64,000 bases of DNA from Poseidonibacter lekithochrous (GCF_013283835.1 NZ_CP054052.1:2542001-2606000); one strand, 5' to 3'; shown: positions 34,968 through 44,445, counted from the first letter of the stretch. A program made the numbers and translations. The notes: a model not told the origin generated them from the sequence alone.

Positions 34968-35951
34968 ATGAAAATATTTCTTAAGATAATAGCCTTTACA
35001 ATTCTCACAACAAATCTTTTTTCACAATCCTTATCTTTATATTTAGAAAATGACTTTATTGGTGGATATGATAAACACTATACAAATGGATTTGCAATTG
35101 CTTATGTAAATAATACCAACGACGAAGATGTTAAAATCACAAACAATAAACTCTATGATTTTTTATATAAAGTACCTACTTTTTATGGAGATATGAAATA
35201 TAGTAATTCAGGTTTAGTTTTTTCTCATCTTACATTCACTCCCCATGATATTAGTAAAAAAGAGAAAATTACAAATGACCTTCCCTATGCAGGAGTTGCT
35301 ACATTTGATTTCTTTGTACAAAAATGGAATGAAAAGATTCTTCATCAATATATGTTGACACTAGGATTAGTAGGACCAAGTACTTATGCCAAACAACTAC
35401 AAAAAGAGATGCACTCAATATTTGGGAATAATGACCCAAAAGGCTGGGATAATCAACTAAAAGATGACTTTATTTACAATGCAGCTTATAGTTTATCAAC
35501 TAAACCATATACTAAAGACATTGGAAGTAAAAAGTTTGATATAACAAATACCTATAAAATAGATTTAGGTAATTATTACAGAGCAATTCAAGTAGGTTCA
35601 AAAATTAGAATAAGTAAAAATTTTGCTAATAATTTTAATACAATAGGCAGATTAATCGGAATAAATGAAAATTTAATCACTAATTATGCCTCATTTAAAA
35701 ACAAAAAATTTGCTTGGGCACTTTCTTATGGACTTTCATATTCATATATTGATTACTTTTATATAAATGATTATGATAAATCATATAATAATCAAAAGAT
35801 CAAAAATGTATTTACTCATATTATCTCAGCAGAAACAATATGGAAAAAATATATTTTATCTGTTACGGCAAAAATCTCAAACACAAGTCTTAATAATGAT
35901 CATCCTATTAAAAACAATTGGGCAGGATTAAATATCACTTATTTATTTTAA
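34968..35951 (+). CDS. LpxR-like lipid A 3'-O-deacylase, outer membrane
   Basis: 327 aa. ATG 34968 has AAGGAG before it and begins a clean signal peptide (MKIFLKIIAFTILTTNLFSQS); a longer frame upstream has none. The mature protein is a predicted 12-stranded beta-barrel with LYLENDFIGGYDKHYTNGF near the N-terminus, matching LpxR/DUF2219, where Asn/Asp and His residues here bind Ca2+ and catalyse removal of the 3' acyl chain of lipid A. Single gene. It would remodel the outer-leaflet lipid A. Confidence 0.83.
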   Translation: MKIFLKIIAFTILTTNLFSQSLSLYLENDFIGGYDKHYTNGFAIAYVNNTNDEDVKITNNKLYDFLYKVPTFYGDMKYSNSGLVFSHLTFTPHDISKKEKITNDLPYAGVATFDFFVQKWNEKILHQYMLTLGLVGPSTYAKQLQKEMHSIFGNNDPKGWDNQLKDDFIYNAAYSLSTKPYTKDIGSKKFDITNTYKIDLGNYYRAIQVGSKIRISKNFANNFNTIGRLIGINENLITNYASFKNKKFAWALSYGLSYSYIDYFYINDYDKSYNNQKIKNVFTHIISAETIWKKYILSVTAKISNTSLNNDHPIKNNWAGLNITYLF

Positions 35952-36008
35952 TGATTATAGAAAGTATTTCATTTTGAAATATTTTCTATTCAATAATAAA
36001 AATTTGAC

Positions 36009-36014
36009 TATAAT
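36009..36014 (+). promoter_or_regulatory. -10 box of radA
   Basis: TTTGACTATAAT: perfect TATAAT 28 bases before the ATG at 36043. Confidence 0.5.
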
Positions 36015-36042
36015 TGCATCAAGATTTAAATAGGAAATATTT

Positions 36043-37392
36043 ATGGCAAAGAAAAAAACATCATTATTTGAGTGTCAACACTGTGGAGAACAATCTACAA
36101 AATGGCTAGGTAAGTGTCCAAATTGTGGAGGATGGGATAGTTTTATTGAACTAAACCAAGAACAACAAGAAGTTCTTAAAAAAGTCTCAAAAGTTTCATC
36201 AAGTACTTCAAAAGCAACACCAATTACGCAAATTGTGCAAGATGATGTAACAAGATTTTCATCTTTTAATGAAGAGTTTGACCTAGTATTAGGTGGAGGA
36301 ATTGTTCCTGGAAGTTTAACACTAATTGGTGGAAGCCCAGGAGTTGGAAAGTCAACACTACTATTAAAAGTAGCAGGAAGCATGGCAAACAGTGGTAAAA
36401 AAGTTTTATATGTATCAGGGGAAGAAAGTGCTGGACAGATTAAACTGAGAGCAAATAGATTAGATGCTAACCATGATGGACTTTTTTTATTAAGTGAAAT
36501 TAAACTAGAAGAGATTCAAGATGAACTTCTAAGACAAGATTATCAAGTAGTAATTATTGATTCTATTCAAACAATTTATTCTTCAAACCTAACATCAGCT
36601 CCCGGTTCTGTATCACAAGTAAGAGAGATTACTTTTGAGCTTATGAGAAAAGCAAAAGAGTCTGATATTGCTATGTTTATTATTGGACATATTACAAAAG
36701 ATGGAAGTATTGCAGGTCCTAGAGTTTTAGAGCATATGGTTGATACAGTTTTATATTTTGAGGGAGAGTCTTCAAAAGAGTTAAGAATGCTAAGAGGTTT
36801 CAAAAATAGATTTGGTTCAACATCAGAGATTGGTATTTTTGAAATGACACAAGAAGGATTAGTAAGTGCAAAGGATATTACATCAAAATTCTTTGATAAA
36901 TCAAAAGCACAAAGTGGTTCAGCTCTTACAGTTGCAATGGAAGGAAGCCGTGCTTTAATCTTAGAAGTACAAGCTTTAGTGACAGAGAGTACTCATCCAA
37001 ATCCTAAAAGATCAGCTACTGGGTTTGATGGAAATAGATTAAATATGCTTTTAGCTTTACTTGAGAAAAAAATAGACTTACCGCTTAATCACTATGATGT
37101 ATTTGTAAATATTTCAGGTGGAATAAAAATCAAAGAAAGTTCAGCAGATTTAGCAGTAGTTGCCGCAATTATTTCTTCTTTTAGAGATAGACCTATTTCT
37201 AAAGAGTCTGTATTTATTGGAGAAGTTTCATTAACTGGTGAGATTAAAGATGTTTATTCAATTGATATGAGATTAAAAGAAGCTCAAGCTCAAGGGATTC
37301 AAAAAGCTGTAATCGCTTTAAAACCTAACCTTAAACTTGATATTAAATGTTTTGCCGTTGATGAAGTACCAAAAATGATAGAACTTTTCTAA
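36043..37392 (+). CDS. radA: DNA repair protein RadA (Sms)
   Basis: 449 aa. C4 zinc finger (CQHCG and CPNCGGW, residues 11-30), Walker A GGSPGVGKST (96-105), Walker B VVIIDSIQT, the RadA signature KNRFG (about 261-265) and a C-terminal Lon-protease-like domain (HYDVFVNISGGIKI onward). RadA is a DnaB-type branch-migration helicase in recombination. Complete. It overlaps the convergent transglutaminase-like gene by 4 bases at its end. Confidence 0.95.
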   Translation: MAKKKTSLFECQHCGEQSTKWLGKCPNCGGWDSFIELNQEQQEVLKKVSKVSSSTSKATPITQIVQDDVTRFSSFNEEFDLVLGGGIVPGSLTLIGGSPGVGKSTLLLKVAGSMANSGKKVLYVSGEESAGQIKLRANRLDANHDGLFLLSEIKLEEIQDELLRQDYQVVIIDSIQTIYSSNLTSAPGSVSQVREITFELMRKAKESDIAMFIIGHITKDGSIAGPRVLEHMVDTVLYFEGESSKELRMLRGFKNRFGSTSEIGIFEMTQEGLVSAKDITSKFFDKSKAQSGSALTVAMEGSRALILEVQALVTESTHPNPKRSATGFDGNRLNMLLALLEKKIDLPLNHYDVFVNISGGIKIKESSADLAVVAAIISSFRDRPISKESVFIGEVSLTGEIKDVYSIDMRLKEAQAQGIQKAVIALKPNLKLDIKCFAVDEVPKMIELF

Positions 37393-37958
37393 ATTTTTAT
37401 AGGAAGGTTCTTTTTCATATCTTCATATTTGTCGTATTTATTTAAAAATTCTACAATACTAGGAAGAGGTTTTGAGTATAAAGTATCTATATTATACTCG
37501 CCCTCTTCTAATTCAAAAGCTAACTTTTCAATAGGAGGAATACATAAGGCATTAACACCTTCTTTATTTCCTCTTGGATCTAAACGATACCATCCATATT
37601 TATCTAAATACACCGCATTCAAACCATGTAAAGAAAATTCATCTTTTTTATATTCATTACAATTAAGATATTGATAACATAAAGCAGTTGGAATTCCATT
37701 AGTTCTTGTTAATGCTGCAAAGAGATGACTTTTTGCATAACACCACCCAATTTTGGCCTCTAATACTTCACTTGCTTTACAAGTTTTAATATCTCTTGGA
37801 TAATCCCCAATATGTTTAATATTATCTCTAACATATAAAAAACAGTTCCCAACTATTTGTTCATCTGTCTTACAATTAGTCGAAAGTTTTTTTGCTAACT
37901 TTTGAATATTCTCATTAGAATAGTCAATAATTTCACACTCCCCTAAAAATTCTTCCAT
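37389..37958 (-). CDS. Transglutaminase-like domain protein
   Basis: 189 aa cytoplasmic protein. Catalytic triad of the transglutaminase/protease fold visible: Cys in IGWCYAKSHLFAAL (about 73), His in LHGLNAVYLD (about 115), Asp in WYRLDPRGN (about 129). The small stand-alone architecture is typical of uncharacterised bacterial members. No partner gene. Start ATG 37958 with AAGGA before it. Confidence 0.82.
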   Translation of the reverse strand: MEEFLGECEIIDYSNENIQKLAKKLSTNCKTDEQIVGNCFLYVRDNIKHIGDYPRDIKTCKASEVLEAKIGWCYAKSHLFAALTRTNGIPTALCYQYLNCNEYKKDEFSLHGLNAVYLDKYGWYRLDPRGNKEGVNALCIPPIEKLAFELEEGEYNIDTLYSKPLPSIVEFLNKYDKYEDMKKNLPIKI

Positions 37959-38046
37959 TATGCATCCTTATTAGCCCTATTTTAATATAGTTAAACTTTT
38001 AATTTGCAAAGATTTGATACAATCGCGCAAATTAAAAGGTAAAATT

Positions 38047-38466
38047 ATGATTGATATTGAAAATAATACTTCTTTTGAAATAGATTTATCATCACTAGAA
38101 TCTATAGCAAATGAGCTAACATCAAAAGATATTGAATTAATCATCACTCAAAATGATGAAATTCAAGAATTAAATAAAGAACATAGAAATATTGACAAAG
38201 CTACAGATGTATTAAGTTTTCCTCTAGAATTCGATATGCCAAATATGCCAGCGGGTTCAATTGTAATATCAACAGATTTTGTTGAAGAAAAAGCAAAAGA
38301 GTATGGACATACTTTTAACGAAGAGTTATCATTATTGTTTATTCACGGACTACTTCACCTAATTGGTTTTGATCATGAAGTTGATAATGGTGAGCATAGA
38401 GACAAAGAAGAAGAATTAATTAATAAATTTAATTTACCAAAAAGTTTAATCATAAGGAATTCATAG
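38047..38466 (+). CDS. ybeY: Endoribonuclease YbeY
   Basis: 139 aa metal-dependent RNase for 16S rRNA 3' maturation and ribosome quality control. Zinc site HGLLHLIGFDHE (about 100-111) in the H-x3-H-x5-H pattern. ATG 38047 with AAGG upstream is the likely start; an 11-codon longer frame begins with non-conserved sequence. One base before the exchanger gene. Confidence 0.92.
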   Translation: MIDIENNTSFEIDLSSLESIANELTSKDIELIITQNDEIQELNKEHRNIDKATDVLSFPLEFDMPNMPAGSIVISTDFVEEKAKEYGHTFNEELSLLFIHGLLHLIGFDHEVDNGEHRDKEEELINKFNLPKSLIIRNS

Positions 38467-38467
38467 A

Positions 38468-39388
38468 ATGGATTTAATTATATTTACAGTAGCTATGGCT
38501 GCTTTAATTTACGGCGCAGATTTTATTATTGAACAAAGTGAAAAAATTGCACTTCATTATAATATCTCACATTTTGTAATTGGTGCTACACTAATTGCAT
38601 TAGGAACATCACTACCTGAAATGGCAGTATCAATTTCAGCTTCTATGAAAGGAAGTGCAGATATTGCAGTAGCAAATGTTATTGGAAGTACTATTTTTAA
38701 TATTGCCTTAGTTTTAGGTGCAGTATTTTTATTAGCTAAAAAAATAGCTCCTACAAGAGATTTATTTGCAAAAGATTCTGCATGGGCATTATTCCCAATA
38801 TTAGTATTTATTTTAATGGGACTAGATGGACAATTAAATCTTGTTGATGGAGTTTTATTCTTACTTTTAATGGCTGCTTATTTAATTTTCTTAATTGGAT
38901 CAAACCAAGTAGAAGATATAGATGAAGACTTAGCAAAAGAAAAATTTGCATGGGGAAAAACATCTGTTTTATTAATAGTAGGATTTGTATTTGTAGTTGT
39001 TGGTGCTGATTTTGCAATTGATAGTGCAGGAAATATTGCTAGACAATTTGGTATTTCAGAATGGATTATTGGATTATTCTTAGTTGCATTTGGTACATCA
39101 TTACCTGAATTAACTATCTCTATTAAATCTGCAATGAATAATAATGCTGATTTAGCAATTGGTAATATTATAGGATCAAATGTTGCTAACTTTACAATGG
39201 TATTAGGATTAGCATCAATTCTTAATCCATTAAATGTTGATTTAAATGCTTATTTCTTTGATATAGCAGCAGCAGTGATACTTTCATTAATGTTAGTATT
39301 TATTACAGCAAATAAACTTTATAATAAATCTGCAGGTGTAGTATTTATGGTAGTTTTAGCATTAGTAATTCAAAATGGTTTAGCTTAA
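38468..39388 (+). CDS. Calcium/sodium antiporter (CaCA, YrbG-like)
   Basis: 306 aa, ten membrane helices. The two inverted alpha-repeats are clear: GATLIALGTSLPEMAVSIS (about 40-58) and LVAFGTSLPELTISI (about 203-217), the latter followed by NIIGSN. Exchanges Ca2+ for Na+ at the inner membrane. Immediately follows ybeY. Confidence 0.92.
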   Translation: MDLIIFTVAMAALIYGADFIIEQSEKIALHYNISHFVIGATLIALGTSLPEMAVSISASMKGSADIAVANVIGSTIFNIALVLGAVFLLAKKIAPTRDLFAKDSAWALFPILVFILMGLDGQLNLVDGVLFLLLMAAYLIFLIGSNQVEDIDEDLAKEKFAWGKTSVLLIVGFVFVVVGADFAIDSAGNIARQFGISEWIIGLFLVAFGTSLPELTISIKSAMNNNADLAIGNIIGSNVANFTMVLGLASILNPLNVDLNAYFFDIAAAVILSLMLVFITANKLYNKSAGVVFMVVLALVIQNGLA

Positions 39389-39397
39389 AAGCTAAAC
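39378..39397. terminator. Short hairpin between exchanger gene and perR-like gene
   Basis: GTTTAGCTT / AAGCTAAAC (39378-39386, 39389-39397) overlaps both convergent stops. The T-runs are short (TATTTTG), so termination strength is uncertain. Confidence 0.4.
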
Positions 39398-39801
39398 TAT
39401 TTTGAACATTTAGGGCAAGTACCGCTTAAAACGATATTTATAGAGTCAACTTGAAACTGACTTAGTGTTGAAGCTTCACTAACAACAGAATTCGTGTTAA
39501 CTGTAACATCTTCAATATGACCACATGATGAACATAACATGTGAGCATGTTCTTCTTTTACTAATTCATAAACTGATTTAGAATTTGGTATCTTAACTTC
39601 TGAAAGAAATACTTTTTCAACCATAGCATTAATATTTTTATATATTGTTGCTAATGATATAGATGGAAACTTTGAAAGTAACTTTTTATATAAATCATCT
39701 ATATTCATATGACCATTAAGGTAAAGCTCTTCTACAATAGCTACCCTTTGAGGAGTCACTTTTAAATCATAATCTTTCAGTAAACTTGTATAATTTGTCA
39801 T
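39397..39801 (-). CDS. Fur-family transcriptional regulator, PerR-like
   Basis: 134 aa. Winged helix with KVTPQRVAIVEELYLNGHMNIDDLY and ISLATIYKNINAMVEK, metal-binding H-rich hinge EEHAHMLCSSCGHIEDV and a second CxxC (GTCPKCSK) for structural zinc. I chose ATG 39801, preceded by AGGAAGAG; the longer frame lacks a ribosome site. It is divergent from two rubrerythrin genes, which in this phylum are peroxide-defence genes, so PerR-type peroxide sensing is the best reading. Confidence 0.85.
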   Translation of the reverse strand: MTNYTSLLKDYDLKVTPQRVAIVEELYLNGHMNIDDLYKKLLSKFPSISLATIYKNINAMVEKVFLSEVKIPNSKSVYELVKEEHAHMLCSSCGHIEDVTVNTNSVVSEASTLSQFQVDSINIVLSGTCPKCSK

Positions 39802-39925
39802 AATTACTCTTCCTTTCGTGAAATAATACAATATTAATCATTTAATTTCACATAATTTATATATTTAATGAATAGCGAATACTTATATTCATAAAAAATA
39901 AGTATAACATAATTTTTATTAAACG

Positions 39926-39956
39926 AGAATAATTTTCCTTTAAGGTTAATTATTCT
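39926..39956. promoter_or_regulatory. 31-bp operator-like dyad between perR-like and rubrerythrin genes
   Basis: AGAATAATT (39926-39934) and AATTATTCT (39948-39956) are perfectly complementary, and the core CCTTTAAGG (39937-39945) is a palindrome on the same centre (39941); only the TT/TT steps do not pair. A second dyad GGAAAA/TTTTCC lies at 39971-39985, and TTTTCCTTTAA occurs in both. Fur-family proteins bind such AT-rich dyads. Confidence 0.55.
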
Positions 39957-40021
39957 ATACTTCTCTCAACGGAAAAAAATTTTCCTTTAATAAAAAATAT
40001 AATTAACTAAAGGGTTAGAAA

Positions 40022-40684
40022 ATGAAACAATATGAAACTTACAAATGTAATACATGTGGTTGTGAAGTAGAAGTACAAGAGACAGGAGTTAATGCAAAAT
40101 TATCATGTTGTGGTGAAGAGATGGCAATGATTACAGAAAACTTAACAGCTGTTAACTTAATGAAAGCATTTGCAGGTGAATCACAAGCTAGAAATAAATA
40201 TGAGTTCTTTGCAGAAGTTGCATTTTCTGAAGGTTTACATAAAATCGCTAAGTTTTTCCAAGAAGCTGCTGATAATGAAAAATACCATGCAATGGCAGAA
40301 TTTAAAGCTTATAATAAATTAGTACATGATGTAGAATTAGATTCAACTGCTAAAAATATTCAATATGCAGCAGATGGTGAGAAATATGAACATGAAGAAA
40401 TGTACCCTAACTTTGAAGCAATTGCTAAGAGTGAGGGTTTAAAAGAGATTGCAAGAATGTTCAAAGCAATTGGAAAAGTTGAAGTTGAGCATGAAAAAGA
40501 GTATTTAGAATTAAAACAAGCATTAATTGACGAAGGTTTCTTAGAATCAGATGTAGAAGAAGAATGGGTATGTGAAGTATGTGGTCACGTTCACAGAGGT
40601 AAAAAACCACCAAAAGCTTGTCCTTTATGTAGAGTTGAAAAAGAGTATTTTAAAAAGAAAAATAAAGATGTAACTGTAGGTTAA
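40022..40684 (+). CDS. Rubrerythrin with N-terminal desulforedoxin-like domain (desulforubrerythrin)
   Basis: 220 aa peroxide reductase, cytoplasmic. N-terminal iron knot C9, C12, C29, C30 (desulforedoxin pattern CxxC...CC), four-helix di-iron domain (about 38-170) with MKAFAGESQARNKYEFFAE and repeated ExxH motifs (EKYHAMAEF, EVEHEKEY), C-terminal rubredoxin (WVCEVCGHVHRG and ACPLCRV). Same architecture as Campylobacter jejuni Rrc. Reduces H2O2 using NAD(P)H-derived electrons through its FeS4 centres. First of two paralogues. Confidence 0.92.
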   Translation: MKQYETYKCNTCGCEVEVQETGVNAKLSCCGEEMAMITENLTAVNLMKAFAGESQARNKYEFFAEVAFSEGLHKIAKFFQEAADNEKYHAMAEFKAYNKLVHDVELDSTAKNIQYAADGEKYEHEEMYPNFEAIAKSEGLKEIARMFKAIGKVEVEHEKEYLELKQALIDEGFLESDVEEEWVCEVCGHVHRGKKPPKACPLCRVEKEYFKKKNKDVTVG

Positions 40685-40741
40685 TAATATATTTATAATT
40701 AATTAAATACTATTTATATAATAAAATTCAAGGAGTTAAGA

Positions 40742-41392
40742 ATGAGACAGTATGAAACATATAGATGTAACAAATGTGGTAACGAAGTTGAAGTACAAAA
40801 TGTTGGTGGAGGAACTCTATCTTGCTGTGGCGAGCCAATGGAGATGGCAACAGAGAACTTAACAGCTGTTAACTTAATGAAAGCATTTGCTGGTGAATCA
40901 ATGGCTAGAAACAAGTATGAATATTTTGCTAAGATTGCTCAAAAAGAAGGTTATAGAGATATTGCTGAACACTTCCAAAGAGCTGCTAATAATGAAAAAG
41001 TACATGCAAAACTTGAATTAAAGCTATATAACCAAATGACTATGGAAAAAGATTTTGGAGATACTGTTGAAAACCTTAAATATGCCATTGAAGGTGAGTC
41101 TTACGAAAACGTAACTATGTATCCTGATTTTGCAAAAATTGCAAAAGAAGAAGGACATAAAGAAGCAGCAAGGATTCTTGCAGGAATTGGTAAAATTGAA
41201 ATCGAACATGAAAATATGTACAGAGAACTTCTAAAAAGATTAGAAACTGGTGCAGAGCATGAAAGCGATGAAGAAGAAGAGTGGATTTGTGAAGTATGTG
41301 GACACGTACATAGAGGGAAAAAAGCTCTAAAAAAATGTCCAGTATGTGATCATCCACAAGAGTACCAATCAAGACTAAACGCTAAAAAATAA
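40742..41392 (+). CDS. Second rubrerythrin paralogue (desulforubrerythrin)
   Basis: 216 aa, closely similar to the preceding protein: N-terminal C9, C12, C28, C29, shared block ENLTAVNLMKAFAGES, di-iron ligands in EKVHAKLEL and EIEHENMY, C-terminal rubredoxin (WICEVCGHVHRG, KCPVCDH). It follows the first copy by 57 bases with its own AAGGAG. This is a tandem duplication that has diverged well beyond recent copies. Probably co-regulated with its neighbour. Confidence 0.92.
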   Translation: MRQYETYRCNKCGNEVEVQNVGGGTLSCCGEPMEMATENLTAVNLMKAFAGESMARNKYEYFAKIAQKEGYRDIAEHFQRAANNEKVHAKLELKLYNQMTMEKDFGDTVENLKYAIEGESYENVTMYPDFAKIAKEEGHKEAARILAGIGKIEIEHENMYRELLKRLETGAEHESDEEEEWICEVCGHVHRGKKALKKCPVCDHPQEYQSRLNAKK

Positions 41393-41397
41393 ATATA

Positions 41398-41428
41398 AAA
41401 GAAGCATTTTATTTTGCTTCTTTATAAT
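41398..41428 (+). terminator. Terminator after the rubrerythrin genes
   Basis: 9-bp stem AAAGAAGCA / TGCTTCTTT (41398-41406, 41415-41423), 8-base loop, then ATAATTTT. Confidence 0.65.
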
Positions 41429-41484
41429 TTTACCTCTTAGACATAATATATTCGATAATATTATAAAAAATTATTGGAGATATT

Positions 41485-43044
41485 GTGTTAAGAGTTTTTC
41501 TATTTTTATGTATAACTATCAATCTTTTCGCACAAAACTTCACAGTAGCATCTTATAATGTAGAAAACTTATTTGATTTAAAAAAACAAAATACTGAATA
41601 TAAAGAGTTTATTCCTTTTACCAAATCAAAATGGAATAAAAAAAACTTTAATATAAAACTCAAAAATACAATAAGAGTAATAAAAGATATCAATGCAGAT
41701 ATTATTGCTTTTCAAGAAATAGAAAATAAAGACTTATTGGTATTTCTAAAAAAGAAACTACCTCAATATAAATATCACTCTTTTTCAAAATACCCAAAAT
41801 CTTCAGTGGGAATTGGATTCTTATCAAAAATAAAAATCATAAATAACAATACCATAAATGTAAAATTTAAAAGAAGAACATATAGACCAATTCAAGAAAC
41901 TACTTTTAGAATAGATAATATAGATTTTAAAATCTTTAATAACCATTGGCCTTCAAAAAGAGTTGCAGAATCATATAGAATAAAGTATGCAAAAAGATTA
42001 CAAGATAGATTAAAAAAACTTCCAAAAGATTATGATTATATATTATTAGGAGATTTCAATTCTAATTATGATGAAATGCAAAGTTTTAGATATAACAAAA
42101 AACTAAATAATACAGATGGTATTACAGGAATTAATCAAGTTTTAAACACTAGTTATAATAAAAGATATGTTACTTATGATGATGTATTAAAAATACAAAA
42201 AAAAGTACATTTTAATTTGTGGTTAGATGTAGAAGGAAAAGAGAGGTTCTCAAGTAAATTTAGAAATCAAAACAATACGCCTGATAACATCATAATTCCC
42301 CCTGCACTTTTAGATACAAAAAGAATTTCTTATATTCACAGATCTTTTAATGTCTTTAAACCTAAGTATTTATATAAAAACAAACAAGTACAAAGATGGA
42401 AAATGAAAAACAGAATCCATCAAGGATATGGATATTCAGATCATTTGCCAATATATGCGGAGTTTTCTACAAATAAAGAGAATAGAAACTTAGTAAAAAA
42501 ACTAGAATTAAATAAAACAGAGATAAATAAAATTTCACATTTATACTCAAAAACAAAATTAATAGAACCTATTATTCTAAAAAATATTATTGTTATTTAC
42601 AAAAATAGAACTAGCGCTATTATCAAACAAAAAAATGATAAAGCCATATATATTTATAAAAATGCAAAAGATTTAAAACTTGGATACTCATATAATATAA
42701 AAGTTAATCAAATCAAAAACTATAATGATTTACAAGAAATTGAAGATTTTGAAATCATTCAGAAAAATGCAAAATATGAAAACTATAAAGATTTATACAT
42801 AAATAATAAAACAAATATATTAAACCCTAAGTATCAAAATGAAATAATTACGAATCTAAGAGGTATAATAAAAAATAGAAAATTATACTTTAATGGAAAA
42901 GTAATTTACATCTATTCAAAAAACAAAGAATTATTACCAAAAAACAATCAAAATATTTTAATAAAAACAGGACATATATCAGTGTACAGAGGCAACATGC
43001 AAATTCAAATTCATAAAAAATCAGACTATAAAGTAGAATATTAA
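41485..43044 (+). CDS. Endonuclease/exonuclease/phosphatase (EEP) family protein, exported
   Basis: 519 aa. GTG start with TTGGAGA upstream; signal peptide 1-16 (FLFLCITINLFAQ). EEP domain about 17-325: VASYNVENLFD, FQEIENK, LLGDFNSNYDEM and the C-terminal catalytic SDHLPIYAEF (near 316-325). The remaining ~190 residues are lysine- and asparagine-rich with beta strands, resembling an OB-fold nucleic-acid-binding tail. It is likely a periplasmic or secreted nuclease/phosphodiesterase. Its stop overlaps the murJ start (TAATG). Confidence 0.83.
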   Translation: MLRVFLFLCITINLFAQNFTVASYNVENLFDLKKQNTEYKEFIPFTKSKWNKKNFNIKLKNTIRVIKDINADIIAFQEIENKDLLVFLKKKLPQYKYHSFSKYPKSSVGIGFLSKIKIINNNTINVKFKRRTYRPIQETTFRIDNIDFKIFNNHWPSKRVAESYRIKYAKRLQDRLKKLPKDYDYILLGDFNSNYDEMQSFRYNKKLNNTDGITGINQVLNTSYNKRYVTYDDVLKIQKKVHFNLWLDVEGKERFSSKFRNQNNTPDNIIIPPALLDTKRISYIHRSFNVFKPKYLYKNKQVQRWKMKNRIHQGYGYSDHLPIYAEFSTNKENRNLVKKLELNKTEINKISHLYSKTKLIEPIILKNIIVIYKNRTSAIIKQKNDKAIYIYKNAKDLKLGYSYNIKVNQIKNYNDLQEIEDFEIIQKNAKYENYKDLYINNKTNILNPKYQNEIITNLRGIIKNRKLYFNGKVIYIYSKNKELLPKNNQNILIKTGHISVYRGNMQIQIHKKSDYKVEY

Positions 43045-44345
43045 TGTTAATCAAATCAATATTTACAAATAGTACAGGTATTCTTACTTCAAGAATTTTA
43101 GGTTTTATAAGAGATTTATTAACAGCATCAATCCTAGGAGCTAATATCTATTCAGATATTTTCTTTGTAGCTTTTAAACTACCAAATCTTTTCAGAAGAA
43201 TATTTGCAGAAGGTGCATTTACACAAGCATTTATACCAGCTTATGCAAGATCAAAACATAAAATACGATTTTCTTCTGTAGTTTTTTTACAACTCTTTGG
43301 CTTTTTGATTATTCTATCCCTACTTGTATCTATGTTTTCACACCTAGTAGCAAAAGCTATTGCCGTTGGATTTGATCAAGAAACAATAGACTTAGCCGCA
43401 CCTCTATTTGCAATAAACTTTTATTATTTACCAATGATATTTGTTGTTACTTTTATGGCAGCACTATTACAATATAAAAACCACTTTGCAACAACAGCTT
43501 ATTCTACTGCTTTATTAAATCTTACTATGATTGGTGGATTATTAATTGCACAAGATATGGAAAAATATGAAATCACATTCTATTTATCTTATGGGGTATT
43601 AGCAGGTGGATTATTACAAATTTTAGTTCATTTGTATGCAATAAAAAGATTAAATTTATTAAAAATATTTCATTTCAAAAAACATGCTAAAAAAGAAGAA
43701 AATAAATTCTATAAGAACTTTATGTCAGCAACTGTTGGTTCTTCAACTACACATATCTCAGCATTTTTAGATACATGGTTAGCTTCATTTTTAATGTCTG
43801 GTTCTATCTCATATTTATATTATGGAAATAGAGTTTTTCAACTGCCTCTTGCTTTATTTGCAATTGCAACATCAATTGCCCTATTCCCAATGATTGCAAG
43901 ATCTATTAAAAATAAAGATGAAAATAAAGCCTTAAATCTAATGAGAAAATCTTCACTTATTTTATTTGGACTTTTATCTATTGCTACATTAATAGGTATA
44001 GTTTTTGATGAATTTATAATCTCTCTTTTATTTGAGAGAGGTGCTTTTACAGCTCAAGACACTGCAAATACGGCGCTTATATTAACTATGTATTTAATTG
44101 GTCTTATTCCTTTTGGTGTAGCAAAAATTTTCTCACTTTGGTTATATGCAAAAGAACAACAGTTCTTAGCTGCAAAAATATCAATGAAAAGTTTAGCTTG
44201 GAATATTGTTTTTTCATTAGCTTTAATTGAACCATATGGTGCAGCTGGACTTGCATTTGCATCAACACTTAGTGGTTTTATTCTGTTTTATTTAACTATA
44301 AAAGAGTTTGGATTTAGAAAGTTTAAAGAATTATTAATTAAATAA
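43044..44345 (+). CDS. murJ: Lipid II flippase MurJ
   Basis: 433 aa polytopic protein of the MOP superfamily. SRILGFIRDLLTASILGANIYSDIFFVAFKLPNLFRRIFAEGAFTQAF is split over the first 60 residues and is diagnostic for MurJ. Flips lipid II across the inner membrane. It is at the short end for the family (often 470-510 aa), apparently with fewer C-terminal helices. Translationally coupled to the EEP gene. Confidence 0.92.
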   Translation: MLIKSIFTNSTGILTSRILGFIRDLLTASILGANIYSDIFFVAFKLPNLFRRIFAEGAFTQAFIPAYARSKHKIRFSSVVFLQLFGFLIILSLLVSMFSHLVAKAIAVGFDQETIDLAAPLFAINFYYLPMIFVVTFMAALLQYKNHFATTAYSTALLNLTMIGGLLIAQDMEKYEITFYLSYGVLAGGLLQILVHLYAIKRLNLLKIFHFKKHAKKEENKFYKNFMSATVGSSTTHISAFLDTWLASFLMSGSISYLYYGNRVFQLPLALFAIATSIALFPMIARSIKNKDENKALNLMRKSSLILFGLLSIATLIGIVFDEFIISLLFERGAFTAQDTANTALILTMYLIGLIPFGVAKIFSLWLYAKEQQFLAAKISMKSLAWNIVFSLALIEPYGAAGLAFASTLSGFILFYLTIKEFGFRKFKELLIK

Positions 44346-44445
44346 TTAGTTTTTTAAGCTTTGTAATTTCTTAAAGATTAGTGATATTATTGTTTTAAGT
44401 GATATAGTTTAAAAGATAAATAACTGATAATATTAGGAGGTTCCT

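Noticed and set aside
43044-44345. MurJ possibly truncated
   Set aside because: 433 aa is short, but the frame ends naturally, the signature region is intact, and small MurJ proteins exist; no broken downstream frame was seen.
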